From Streptomyces poriferorum (GTDB lineage Bacteria; Actinomycetota; Actinomycetes; Streptomycetales; Streptomycetaceae): a stretch of DNA of 64,000 nucleotides. This document shows positions 17,814-26,505 of this stretch, one piece after another. The translations under genes were made by a program, and so were the position numbers. The notes beneath the pieces were generated by a model. The model had not been told where the DNA came from. It saw only the letters and a program-made list of their open reading frames with translations, and did not search any database. Every line of letters starts with the position of its first letter. Positions within the stretch are counted from its first letter, which is position 1. The stretch is taken from assembly GCF_019399235.1 (NCBI RefSeq), contig NZ_JAELVH010000004.1:1-64000 (forward strand). Direction: 5' to 3'.

Positions 17814-18842
17814 ATGAGCCCAGTCCACCCGCCAGGTCTCGACCTCGACCGCTTGCGCGGACATCTCGACCGCGAGCGGCCGGGGCTGGTGAACGGACCG
17901 CTCGAGGCCCGGCTCATCGAGGGCGGCCGTTCGAACCTGACCTACTTCGTCACGGAGACGGACGGCACCGGCCGATGGGTCGTCCGGCGGCCGCCGCTGG
18001 GTCATGTGCTGGCCACCGCGCACGACATGAAGCGCGAGCACCGCGTGATCAGCGGGCTGCACCCGACGGCCGTCCCGGTCCCCGAACCGGTGCTGCTCTG
18101 CGAGGACGACTCGGTCATCGGCTCGCCGTTCTACGTCATGGAGTACGTCGAGGGAACCCCGTACCGCACGGCGGAGCAGCTCGCCCCGCTGGGCCCCGAG
18201 CGCACCCGCAAGGCGGTGCTGGGTCTGGTCGACACCCTCGTGGAGCTGCACGCCGTCGACCCGCAGGCCGTCGGCCTCGGGGACTTCGGACGCCCCGAGG
18301 GGTTCCTGGACCGGCAGCTGCGCCGCTGGGGCAAGCAGCTGGACGCCTCCCGCAACCGCGAACTTCCCGGCATCGACGAGCTGCACGCGGCGCTCGGCCG
18401 GCAGCTGCCCGAGTCCCCCGCCCCCACGGTCGTCCACGGCGACTTCCGCCTGGACAACGTGCTGATCGGGGCGGACGACGAGATCAAGGCCGTCCTCGAC
18501 TGGGAGATGTCGACGCTCGGCGACCCGCTGACCGACCTCGGTCTGCTGGTCATGTACAGCTCCGATCTGGATCTGCCCGACTCGCCGGTCTCCACCACCA
18601 GCGGGGCGGCCGGCCACCCCTCCCCCGCCGAGCTCATCGAGCGCTATGCCGAACGCTCCGGCCGGGACACCTCCGGCATCTCCTGGTACACGGCGTTCGC
18701 CTGGTTCAAGCTCGCCGTGATCCTGGAGGGCATCCACTACCGCTACACCCTGGGCCAGACGGTCGGCGGCGGCTTCGACCGCATCGGCGACCTCGTCCCC
18801 GTCTTCATCGAGCACGGCCTCACCACCCTCCAGGAAGGCTGA
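17814..18842 (+). CDS. APH-like phosphotransferase linked to acyl-CoA metabolism
   Basis: Kinase-like protein of 342 residues with the aminoglycoside phosphotransferase fold. VVHGDFRLDNVLIG gives the catalytic HGDxxxxN (His208-Asn215), and VLDWEMSTLGDP gives the metal aspartate (Asp229). Paired with an acyl-CoA dehydrogenase, it resembles ACAD10/11-type kinases, which phosphorylate hydroxyacyl-CoAs before beta-oxidation; that role is inferred from pairing, not resistance to drugs. The start at 17814 is set by GGAGG at 17801-17805; an ATG at 17775 lacks such a site. The dehydrogenase follows after 8 bp. Confidence 0.85.
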   Translation: MSPVHPPGLDLDRLRGHLDRERPGLVNGPLEARLIEGGRSNLTYFVTETDGTGRWVVRRPPLGHVLATAHDMKREHRVISGLHPTAVPVPEPVLLCEDDSVIGSPFYVMEYVEGTPYRTAEQLAPLGPERTRKAVLGLVDTLVELHAVDPQAVGLGDFGRPEGFLDRQLRRWGKQLDASRNRELPGIDELHAALGRQLPESPAPTVVHGDFRLDNVLIGADDEIKAVLDWEMSTLGDPLTDLGLLVMYSSDLDLPDSPVSTTSGAAGHPSPAELIERYAERSGRDTSGISWYTAFAWFKLAVILEGIHYRYTLGQTVGGGFDRIGDLVPVFIEHGLTTLQEG

Positions 18843-18850
18843 CCCACCTC

Positions 18851-20065
18851 ATGGACTTCGCATTCGACGCCCGTACCGAAGAGCTGCGCGCCAAGCTGCT
18901 CACCTTCATGGACGAGCACGTCTACCCGGCGGAGCAGACCGCGGAGGAGCAGCGCGCGCTGCTGGCGTCGCCGTGGGACACCCCGCAGGTGGTGGAGGAC
19001 CTCAAGGCCGAGGCCCGCAGTCAGGGACTGTGGAACCTCTTCCTGCCGGACGCCGAGTACGGCGGTGGGCTGACCAATCTCCAGTACGCGCCGCTGGCGG
19101 AGATCCTGGGCCGCTCCCCGCACCTGGCACCGACCGCGCTGAACTGTGCGGCGCCGGACACCGGGAACATGGAGGTGCTCACCCAGTTCGGCACCGAGGA
19201 GCAGAAGAAGCAGTGGCTTCAGCCGCTGCTGGCCGGGGAGATCCGGTCCGCGTTCGCGATGACGGAGCCGGAGGTCGCCTCGTCGGACGCCACGAACATC
19301 GAGACCCGGATCACCCGGGACGGCGGTGACTACGTCATCAACGGGCGCAAGTGGTACATCTCCGGGGCGATGAACCCGGACTGCGCGATCTTCATCGTGA
19401 TGGGCAAGACCGACCCGGACGGCGATGACATCCGCCGCCAGCAGTCGCAGATCCTGGTCCCGCGCGACACCCCGGGTCTGACGGTGAAGCGCGCCATGCA
19501 GGTGTACGGATACGAGGACCACTCCCACGGCGGTCACGCCGAGGTGGTCTTCGACAACGTGCGGGTGCCCGTCACGAACCTGATCGGCGAGGAGGGCGGC
19601 GGGTTCGCCATCGCCCAGGCGCGGCTGGGTCCGGGCCGGATCCACCACTGCATGCGGCTGATCGGCATGGCCGAGCGCGCCATCGAGCTGATGTGCCGGC
19701 GCGCGGTTGCCCGTACGGCCTTCGGCAAGCCGCTCGCCCAGCAAGGCGTCGTGCAGAACTGGATCGCCGACGCCCGGGTCACGGTGGAGCAGCTGCGGCT
19801 GCTGGTGCTGAAGACGGCCTGGCTGATGGACACGGTCGGCAACCGCGGTGCGCACACCGAGATCCAGTCCATCAAGATCGCCACCCCGCGCGCGGTCGTC
19901 ACCATCCTCGACCAGGCGGTGCAGCTGCACGGCGCGGGCGGGGTCAGCCAGGACTTCCCGCTGGCCGAACTGTGGGCGGCGGCGCGGACGCTGCGGCTTG
20001 CCGACGGTCCGGACGAGGTGCACCAGCGGTCGCTGGCCCGGCGGGAGATCAAGAAGTACCTGTAG
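18851..20065 (+). CDS. Acyl-CoA dehydrogenase
   Basis: FAD-dependent dehydrogenase of 404 residues introducing an alpha-beta double bond in an acyl-CoA, cytoplasmic. FAMTEPEVASSDATNI is the acyl-CoA dehydrogenase signature contacting FAD, DGGDYVINGRKWYISGA follows it, and the C-terminal helical domain includes ARTAFGKPLAQQGVVQNWIADARV. It belongs to the longer ACAD10/11-like bacterial group. It starts 8 bp after the phosphotransferase stop, so the two form an operon under the operator at 17756. The substrate is probably a hydroxylated or branched acyl-CoA (inference). Confidence 0.92.
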   Translation: MDFAFDARTEELRAKLLTFMDEHVYPAEQTAEEQRALLASPWDTPQVVEDLKAEARSQGLWNLFLPDAEYGGGLTNLQYAPLAEILGRSPHLAPTALNCAAPDTGNMEVLTQFGTEEQKKQWLQPLLAGEIRSAFAMTEPEVASSDATNIETRITRDGGDYVINGRKWYISGAMNPDCAIFIVMGKTDPDGDDIRRQQSQILVPRDTPGLTVKRAMQVYGYEDHSHGGHAEVVFDNVRVPVTNLIGEEGGGFAIAQARLGPGRIHHCMRLIGMAERAIELMCRRAVARTAFGKPLAQQGVVQNWIADARVTVEQLRLLVLKTAWLMDTVGNRGAHTEIQSIKIATPRAVVTILDQAVQLHGAGGVSQDFPLAELWAAARTLRLADGPDEVHQRSLARREIKKYL

Positions 20066-20115
20066 GCGGTGGGCCGGGGAGGACGGCAGGCGGCCGGACG
20101 GGGCGGCGGATCACG

Positions 20116-23100
20116 TCAGTGTTCGCCGCCCCCGATCCGGTCCAGGACCTCCGTGTAACGGGAGCGCCGGTCGGGCCGGGCACGGGCGGTGGCGTGGCGG
20201 AGCGCCGGGACCGCCGCGCCGCCCAGCCCGACGAGCCCCTCGGCCGCGGCATCGCGGACGACGGCGTGCGGGTGCCCGAGCAGAGCCGTCACCGCGGGGA
20301 CCGCCGGCTCCCAGCCGGCCCGGCAGAGCGTCAGGACCGCCATGCGGACGACGTCCGGCCGGGGGTCGTCCAGCAGGAGTTCGGTGTGGCGCAGATGGGC
20401 GCTCCGGCCGAGCATCGCCCGTGAGGTCCGGTGGGCGCGCAGCCGGACCCTGGGTCTGGGGTGCATGAGCAACCCGCCCAGCAGGTCCATGAGTTGCGGG
20501 TCCCGGTCCGGTTCGGGGCCCGGGTGAGCGGCTGCCAGTTCCGTGAGGGCCCGGCAGATCTGCTCCGGTGTGCCGGTTGCGGCGAGGTCCAGCAGTTCAC
20601 GCCGGGCCGGGCGGTGTCCCGTCGCGGTGGGACCGGCGGCGGTGCGGTCGCGAAGGGCTGCCAGTGCCGCGGCGTCCTGCTGCCCGGCCTCCGGGCCCCG
20701 CAGTGGGCCCTCCACGAGGCGCAGCCGGTCGGCGAGTTCGGTGCGCCCTTCCGTACGCAGGCGGCTGCGGGTCCGTGTCAGGGCCGGGGTACGCAGAAGC
20801 GGGCGTCCGGCGAGCAGGTCCAGGTATCCCCAGGCCCCGGCGTCGAGGCGGTCGCCGAGCACCTCGGCCAGCGCGTCGGCGGGATACGCGCGGAGCGCGT
20901 CCCCGGCGGCCCGGGCCACGACGGGCGGTGCGTGCTCCCACCACTCCAGCAGCAGCGGCACCAGCCGCTCCAGCTCCCACGGGCCGAGCCCCGCGGCGGC
21001 ACGTGCCACCCGGTCGCGCAGGATCCCGTCGGCGCGCAGCTCCGTCCCGGCGAGAGCACCGAGGGCCCCGAGCACGCGGGCGGTCCCGGCTCCTGCGGGC
21101 AGGGTGACCCGGCCGCGGAGGTACGCGCGAAGCACGGCCAGGCGGGCCTCCGGCTCGGGCCACCGCGCCAGCGCCTCGGCAGCGGTCCGTCTGCCCTCCG
21201 CCCCGGCCGATCCCAGCATGGCGAGCAGCCGCTCCCGCAGTGCCGCCGAACGCGGCTGGTCCAGGTCGTCGGCGCGGACCCGGCGCCGGGGCGGCTCCGA
21301 GGCGCGGGCGCTCTCCGCGAGGTTCCAGGGGGGCGCGTCGACGGGCTGGAGCCACGTCATCCAGTCGACGAGGGCGGGGCGGACGCCGGGAGCGGCGCTG
21401 CTGTGGGCCTCGATCAGCGCGGCCAGCCGGTCCCGCGAGGGGAGCGTGCCGTCGTCCGCGCGGCGGAACCCGGCCAGGGTGTCAGGTGCCCGGACCGCCT
21501 CGGCCAAGGCGGACCGCCAGGCCCGGGCCCCGGCGGACACGGGTGCGGCGTCGTCGGGCTCCGGTACGGCGAAGGCCTCCCGGAGCACGGCCGTCAGGGC
21601 CTGCCAGGGGTCGGCGCCGAGCCGGGCGTCCGCCAGGGCCCGGTCGAGATCGGCGCGGACCGGTACCGCGCCGAGGCGGCGCAGCAGGGTCAGCGTGGAG
21701 CGGTTCGGCGTCGCCGGTGCGGGGCCAAGGGCTCGTACCGCGGCGACGGCGGCCGGTTTCTCGGTGGCCGTCAGCAGTGGCGCGATGCCTTCGAGTACGG
21801 CGATCAGATCGTGCCGGTCCTTGCCCCGGGCATCCGCCAGCGCGTCCAGCAGGAGCGGGGCGGACCGGGAGAACACCGTGAGTTCCCCGTGGCTCCGGGG
21901 CCCGGGGCAGAGTCCCAGCGCGAACCTCAGCACCTTGTTCCGGAGGGCCTTGTCCCGGGGGCCCGGCAGGGAGCCCGCCATCGCGAGCCAGTCGCCCGCC
22001 ATCGGCCGCAGCTGTTGCGCCCGGGCGGGGCCGAGCGGCTCGTCCCGCTCGGCGAGGCGCCGCGCGGCCCCGGGGTCCCAGCCCCCGGTCACCAGTGCCT
22101 CGATGTCATGGTCCGCGGCACCGGACGCCGCTGACGTGGCGGCCGGTGCGGTGATCCCGTGCCGGGCCATGGCCGGTGCCAGATCCTCCACGGTGCCGGA
22201 GGCCGGTGCGACCCGGCGGGACGCCACCAGAGCAAGGAGAGCTGGGGCCACCGGTGACCTCTGTTCGTCCAGCGTGAGGACCGAACGTGCGGCGAGGACG
22301 CCGTCGAGGCCCTCCAGCAGCAGGCGCCGGGCGGCGTCGTCGCGGCTGTGCTCGGCGGCGGCGACGAGGGTGGCCGTGTAGGCGTCGCCGAGGACGGCGC
22401 GCAGGGCCGCGACGAGGGTGTCGCGCAGACCGGGGTTGCTGTCCCGGCCGAGCCGGGCGAGAAGCTTCGGGAGCGCCTCCGGTGCGCCTGCCCGGACCAG
22501 CGCCTCGGCCGCCGTCTTCCGGATGTTCATGTTCGGATGGTCCAGGCAGGCGGCGATCGCGGCGCTCGCCCAGTGGGCCCGGGCGTGGCCCAGGGCGAGC
22601 AGGGCCTGCCGGACGGTCTGGACGTCCTGGGCGCGCGTCAGCGTGATCAGCGTCGCCGAGAGGGCCTGGGCGTCCTCGCCCGTGGCGTCGTGGGCGAGCA
22701 GGGCGATGACGTGCTTGCGTACGTGCCGGTCGTGGTGGCGCAGCAGCCGGTGCACCCGCGCCCGGGTTCCCTTCCAGGGGGCGCTGAGCAGCAGTTCGAG
22801 CAGGACCACCTGCTCGTCGTCGGAGAGTCCGGGTCGGTCCAGCAGGTCCAGCGCCACGGTGGCGACCAGCGCGTTTCCGGCCTCCCGCGCGTCCTTGGCG
22901 CCGAGCAGGCAGACGGGCCGGATCGCGCCGCGCCCGTGGAGCCGGCGGCCCAGGGCGCTGATGGCCTCCGGGACCTCCTGCGGCACGACGGGCTCACCGG
23001 CCGGCTTTCCGTGCTCCCACGTCCGGGGGGCCGCGTCTGGGCTCCTCGCCGCGGCCTGCCCGGCCACGATGCGCAGCAGCAGATCGGCGATGACCGGGAG

Positions 23101-24675
23101 GGTGCCCGCGTCGCCGTGGGCCGCCAGCCGGCGCAGCGCCGCCACGGGTGCTTCCGGGTCCAGGTGGGAACTCAGCAGGGCCAGTTCCCGCGCATCCGGC
23201 CGGCCGAGGTCCGCCGCGATGCGCGACGGCAGATCGACGGGGTCGAGCCGGGCGAGGAGGTCGCCGCGCCGCACCGGATCGCGGTTCAGCAGCCACAGCA
23301 GTTCGAGGGCCCGGTTGCGTACAGGGCGCAGGTGGGGCGCCGTCCCGCCGGCGGCGGGGGCCAGGCCGTCGTGCAGGGCCCGTACCGTCAGGTCCCCGCC
23401 GATCGCCTCCAGCGCGTCCAGGGCCGCGGCCGGTGCCGAGGGCAGCAGGGCGATCACGGCTTCTTCCGCGCCGGTGTGGCGCAGTGCGCGGATCGCGTCG
23501 AGGAAGGGCGCGGGAGCCGGGGCCGCGGGGAGTGCGCGGGCGACGGCTTCCCCGATCGGGAGGTCCCCCGCGCCCTGCCCGGCCAGGGCGACGAGCAGGT
23601 CCAGCCGTCGTGGCCAGCCCGGATCGCCGGCCGGCGCGTCCGTCAGGACCCGGAGCATCTCCGTGCGGGAGGTGTAGAGGATCGTCGCCACGTCACGGGG
23701 CGGGATCGAGTGATCGGCCAGGGCCAGTTCGATGACGGTGCGGACAGCCGGGCCGTCCGGGAAGTGCCCGCGGCGGTGGAGGCCGCGCAGGCACACCACG
23801 GCCGGGCCGCCGAGCAGCAGCGGGTCGCGGGCGGCGGTGGCCGTGAGCTCGCCGATGTCGTCGCGGTCCGCGAGCCCGCCGAGCAGTTCCATCGCACGCC
23901 GGCGGAGGCCCGGAGCGAGGCCGGGGTCCCCGGCGGCCCGTCGCAGCAGGTCCCGGTGACTGTGGCACGCGGCAGCCACGAGGGCGGCCTCGGCCACTTC
24001 GGGCCGCCCCGGCTCCGGATCGGAATGGAGGAACGGGGCGAAGAGGCCGGGCGGCAGCGGGTCGGTGGCCGCCCACGGTTCTGCGAGTGCGCCCAGCGCG
24101 CCCGCGACGACCGCCGGGGTTCCGGAGGCCCCCAGCAGAGCGATCAGCTTCTCCCGGACCGGCCCCGGGGCCAGGAGTCCGGCGTGCAGCCCCTCCCGGG
24201 CCAGCCGCAGCGCCTCGGCCCGGAGCACCGGATCGCCGCTGCCCGCCAGCTCGTCCACGAGCCGCGCCGGCCGGTGCGTGGCGGTGATATCCGCCCCCCG
24301 CACGGCCTGGTAGAGGAGTTCGCCCGGGACCTCGTCGCGGAGCACTCCGGGATCGTGCAGCACATCCGCGCGCAGCCACGCGATCCGTACCTGCGCGGGC
24401 AGTTGACCGGCCGTGCGCCACGGCGGCCGGGGGCGGCCGGTAGGGCGGTGGCCCAGTCGCTCGTACAGCCCGGCCAGCAGGAGGTCGGCCTCCGGAGGGC
24501 CGGTGAGCGTCGTGGGCAGCAGTCCGGCGAGTACGTCCATCGCCTCGTCGTCGGACGGCGGACATGCGGTGACGCGCTCGGCCAGCCGGACCAGGCCGGC
24601 GTGGCGCTGCACGGGGTCCGGGTGCCCGAGCAGTCGGCCCAGGGCGTGGAACTCGTCGTCGGCCGGTGTCCGCAT
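20116..24675 (-). CDS. Giant HEAT-repeat protein, unknown function
   Basis: 1519 residues made almost entirely of paired helices with HEAT/armadillo-like spacing, for example HVRKHVIALLAHDATGEDAQ, NIRKTAAEALVRAGAPEALP and, near the C-terminus, DVVRMAVLTLCRAGWEPAVP and HAVVRDAAAEGLVGLGGAAV. No signal peptide, membrane helix or catalytic motif was seen, so it is probably a cytoplasmic solenoid that binds proteins or nucleic acid. Codon use matches its neighbours, which argues against recent transfer. TAGCAT 6 nt before the ATG predicts a leaderless mRNA. It stands alone and is convergent with the acyl-CoA dehydrogenase. No partner gene is evident. Confidence 0.85.
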   Translation of the reverse strand: MRTPADDEFHALGRLLGHPDPVQRHAGLVRLAERVTACPPSDDEAMDVLAGLLPTTLTGPPEADLLLAGLYERLGHRPTGRPRPPWRTAGQLPAQVRIAWLRADVLHDPGVLRDEVPGELLYQAVRGADITATHRPARLVDELAGSGDPVLRAEALRLAREGLHAGLLAPGPVREKLIALLGASGTPAVVAGALGALAEPWAATDPLPPGLFAPFLHSDPEPGRPEVAEAALVAAACHSHRDLLRRAAGDPGLAPGLRRRAMELLGGLADRDDIGELTATAARDPLLLGGPAVVCLRGLHRRGHFPDGPAVRTVIELALADHSIPPRDVATILYTSRTEMLRVLTDAPAGDPGWPRRLDLLVALAGQGAGDLPIGEAVARALPAAPAPAPFLDAIRALRHTGAEEAVIALLPSAPAAALDALEAIGGDLTVRALHDGLAPAAGGTAPHLRPVRNRALELLWLLNRDPVRRGDLLARLDPVDLPSRIAADLGRPDARELALLSSHLDPEAPVAALRRLAAHGDAGTLPVIADLLLRIVAGQAAARSPDAAPRTWEHGKPAGEPVVPQEVPEAISALGRRLHGRGAIRPVCLLGAKDAREAGNALVATVALDLLDRPGLSDDEQVVLLELLLSAPWKGTRARVHRLLRHHDRHVRKHVIALLAHDATGEDAQALSATLITLTRAQDVQTVRQALLALGHARAHWASAAIAACLDHPNMNIRKTAAEALVRAGAPEALPKLLARLGRDSNPGLRDTLVAALRAVLGDAYTATLVAAAEHSRDDAARRLLLEGLDGVLAARSVLTLDEQRSPVAPALLALVASRRVAPASGTVEDLAPAMARHGITAPAATSAASGAADHDIEALVTGGWDPGAARRLAERDEPLGPARAQQLRPMAGDWLAMAGSLPGPRDKALRNKVLRFALGLCPGPRSHGELTVFSRSAPLLLDALADARGKDRHDLIAVLEGIAPLLTATEKPAAVAAVRALGPAPATPNRSTLTLLRRLGAVPVRADLDRALADARLGADPWQALTAVLREAFAVPEPDDAAPVSAGARAWRSALAEAVRAPDTLAGFRRADDGTLPSRDRLAALIEAHSSAAPGVRPALVDWMTWLQPVDAPPWNLAESARASEPPRRRVRADDLDQPRSAALRERLLAMLGSAGAEGRRTAAEALARWPEPEARLAVLRAYLRGRVTLPAGAGTARVLGALGALAGTELRADGILRDRVARAAAGLGPWELERLVPLLLEWWEHAPPVVARAAGDALRAYPADALAEVLGDRLDAGAWGYLDLLAGRPLLRTPALTRTRSRLRTEGRTELADRLRLVEGPLRGPEAGQQDAAALAALRDRTAAGPTATGHRPARRELLDLAATGTPEQICRALTELAAAHPGPEPDRDPQLMDLLGGLLMHPRPRVRLRAHRTSRAMLGRSAHLRHTELLLDDPRPDVVRMAVLTLCRAGWEPAVPAVTALLGHPHAVVRDAAAEGLVGLGGAAVPALRHATARARPDRRSRYTEVLDRIGGGEH

Positions 24676-24681
24676 CGTCGG

Positions 24682-24687
24682 ATGCTA
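24682..24687 (-). promoter_or_regulatory. -10 box, leaderless HEAT-protein transcript
   Basis: Read on the minus strand, TAGCAT lies 6 nt before the ATG at 24675; no ribosome binding site is visible. Confidence 0.45.
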
Positions 24688-24733
24688 ACCGGGGGCGCCG
24701 AGGCTCCACCAACGCCTTTTCCGGCCTTCGTCA

Positions 24734-24895
24734 GTAGCCGCCGTACGGCACGTGGTCGGCGAGCGCCAGTTCGCGGGCGAAGGCCCGCACCCGCAGCAGG
24801 CAGCGGGCGAGCATCCGGACGGCCATCGGGCGGTGCGGCCCGTAGGCCACCTTCCACAGAGGGGGAACGCGCGTCGAAACCTGGATGTGTGCCAT
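24734..24895 (-). CDS. Small 53-residue basic protein divergent from LysR
   Basis: Short reading frame beginning MAHIQVSTRVPPLWKVAYGP and ending LADHVPYGGY, with many Arg residues in the middle and no membrane helix. GTGAAG lies about 8 nt before the ATG at 24895. It is divergent from the LysR gene with a 74-bp gap, the classic arrangement for a LysR target. I do not recognise the family. Reality as a protein is moderately supported by start context and position. Confidence 0.5.
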
Positions 24896-24957
24896 GTATC
24901 CAGCTTCACCCCGCGGACCGATTCGGTCCAACAGATGGATTCGCTGCCTGTGATCGC

Positions 24958-24963
24958 TACCGT
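24958..24963 (+). promoter_or_regulatory. -10 box, leaderless LysR transcript
   Basis: TACCGT lies 6 nt before the ATG at 24970. The same hexamer and spacing recur before the ABC exporter gene at 59189. Confidence 0.5.
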
Positions 24964-24969
24964 AGATGG

Positions 24970-25848
24970 ATGGAGATTCGCCAGCTCCGCCACTTCATGG
25001 CGGTGATCACGCACGGCAGCTTCACCGCCGCCGCCCGCGCCGAACTGATCGTGCAGTCGGCGCTGAGCACGTCCGTCCGCAACCTCGAACGGGAGCTGGG
25101 CGCCGATCTGTTCGATCGGACCGGCCGCCGGGTGGTCCTCACCGAGGCCGGCCGTGCACTGCTGCCCTCCGCCCGTACGGTGCTGGCCGGGACGGACGCG
25201 GCACGCGACGCGGTGGCCGCCGTGTCGGGGCTGGCCACCGGGCGGGTGCGGATCGGTACGATCCAGACGCTGACCTGCGTGGACCTGGCCGCCGAGCTCG
25301 CCGCGTTCCACCGGCTGTGGCCCGGGGTGCAGATCTCGCTGCGCGAGGCGACGACCCCGGAACTGGTCGCGGGGGTCCGCGCCGGCGAGCTGGACCTCGC
25401 CTATCTCGCGCCGGACGCGGCCGAACTCCCGGAAGGCATCACGGCGTTCGCGTCCTGGCAGGAGGACCTCGTGCTCATCACAGCGCCGGGCCACCGGCTC
25501 GCGACGGCCGGGCGCACCCTGATCAAGGACCTGGCCGACGAGCCGTTCGTGGACTTCCGGGCGGGCACCGGCCTGGAGACGGCGGTACGGCGGCTGGCCG
25601 CGCACTGCGGCCTGGAGCGCCGGATCACCTGTGACGTGACGCAGATCCGGCTGCTCGTCGACCTCGTACGGGCGGGCATCGGCGTCGCGATCGTGCCCCG
25701 CCGCATCGGCGAGGACGCCGGGCTGCCGTGTGTGAGCATCCGGCAGCCGGAACCGGGCCGGACCGTGGTGCTGGTGGGCCGGGCGCCCCGGCCGCGCAAT
25801 CCGGCGGCGGAGGCGCTGCTGGGCCGGCTGGCCGGCCGCGGCGCCTGA
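24970..25848 (+). CDS. LysR-family transcriptional regulator
   Basis: One-component regulator of 292 residues. The N-terminal winged helix (MEIRQLRHFMAVITHGSFTA through about residue 60, with DLFDRTGRRVVLTEAG) is followed by the periplasmic-binding-protein-like effector domain. LysR proteins usually activate a divergent gene and repress themselves; here the divergent gene encodes the 53-residue protein. The ATG at 24970 is supported by a -10 box 6 nt upstream. The effector is unknown. Confidence 0.9.
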   Translation: MEIRQLRHFMAVITHGSFTAAARAELIVQSALSTSVRNLERELGADLFDRTGRRVVLTEAGRALLPSARTVLAGTDAARDAVAAVSGLATGRVRIGTIQTLTCVDLAAELAAFHRLWPGVQISLREATTPELVAGVRAGELDLAYLAPDAAELPEGITAFASWQEDLVLITAPGHRLATAGRTLIKDLADEPFVDFRAGTGLETAVRRLAAHCGLERRITCDVTQIRLLVDLVRAGIGVAIVPRRIGEDAGLPCVSIRQPEPGRTVVLVGRAPRPRNPAAEALLGRLAGRGA

Positions 25849-25856
25849 GCGGCGCC

Positions 25857-25868
25857 CTGCCCGGGCAG
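25857..25868. terminator. Palindrome between convergent genes
   Basis: CTGCCCGGGCAG is a perfect 12-bp palindrome between the LysR stop and the convergent TetR stop, embedded in GGCGCC...GCGCCC. It is a plausible short bidirectional terminator with no U-tract. Confidence 0.4.
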
Positions 25869-25872
25869 CGCC

Positions 25873-26466
25873 CTACGGCCGCAGGGCGCGCAGCAGCAGG
25901 TCGGCGAGGTGGTCGGCGACCTCCTGCTGGGACAGCGGGCCGTCCGGCCGGTACCAGGTCGACAGGTGGTGGACCGAGCCGAAGTGGTAGTCGACGATCA
26001 GGTCCGCCGGGGTGGCCGTGGAGAACACCCCGCTGCGCTGTCCCTCCTCCACGAGGGCCCGGAAGCGCTCGTGGTAGCGGCGCCGCTCCACCCGTACCTG
26101 CTTGTTCTTCTCGGGGCTCAGGTGGTGCATGGAGCGGAAGAAGATCGAGGCGTCGTCGAGGTTCTCGATGGTGGTGACGACGACGTCGGCGGCGGCTTCG
26201 CGCAGCCGCTGCTCGACGGGGGCGTCGGCCTCCGCGAAGGCGTCGAGGCGCTCCTGCTGAAGCCGCAGGACCCGGGCGTAGACCTCCTGGAGGAGGTCCT
26301 CCTTGGAGCCGAAGTAGTGGTAGAGCGCGCCCTTGGTGACGCCGGCCGCCTCGACGATCTCCTGGACCGAGGTGCGGTCGTACCCCTGCTCGGCGAAGAG
26401 CCGGGTGGCGGCGGCCAGCAGCCGCTGGGGGACGGGGGTACCGCTCCCGTCCGTCGCCTTGGCCAT
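25873..26466 (-). CDS. TetR-family regulator of the SDR/acyl-CoA ligase operon
   Basis: 197-residue repressor. HTH residues about 12-58 end in VTKGALYHYFGSKEDLL; the C-terminal domain is of the kind found in fatty-acid and acyl-CoA responsive members (MHHLSPEKNKQVRVERRRYH). The ATG at 26466 is preferred because AAGG lies 8 nt upstream; a GTG at 26475 is an alternative. It is the third gene of the SDR-ligase operon, 39 bp after the ligase stop, so it probably represses that operon through the ATACCGACCGGT-type site at 28962. Confidence 0.88.
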   Translation of the reverse strand: MAKATDGSGTPVPQRLLAAATRLFAEQGYDRTSVQEIVEAAGVTKGALYHYFGSKEDLLQEVYARVLRLQQERLDAFAEADAPVEQRLREAAADVVVTTIENLDDASIFFRSMHHLSPEKNKQVRVERRRYHERFRALVEEGQRSGVFSTATPADLIVDYHFGSVHHLSTWYRPDGPLSQQEVADHLADLLLRALRP

Positions 26467-26505
26467 AGCCGCCACCTTCCTTCCGTGAGTTCGCGTGAAC
26501 CGGTC

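Noticed and set aside
20431..22134. Long plus-strand frames opposite the HEAT-repeat gene
   Set aside because: Same GC-bias effect; composition is Gly/Arg/Pro and no start context or motif supports them.
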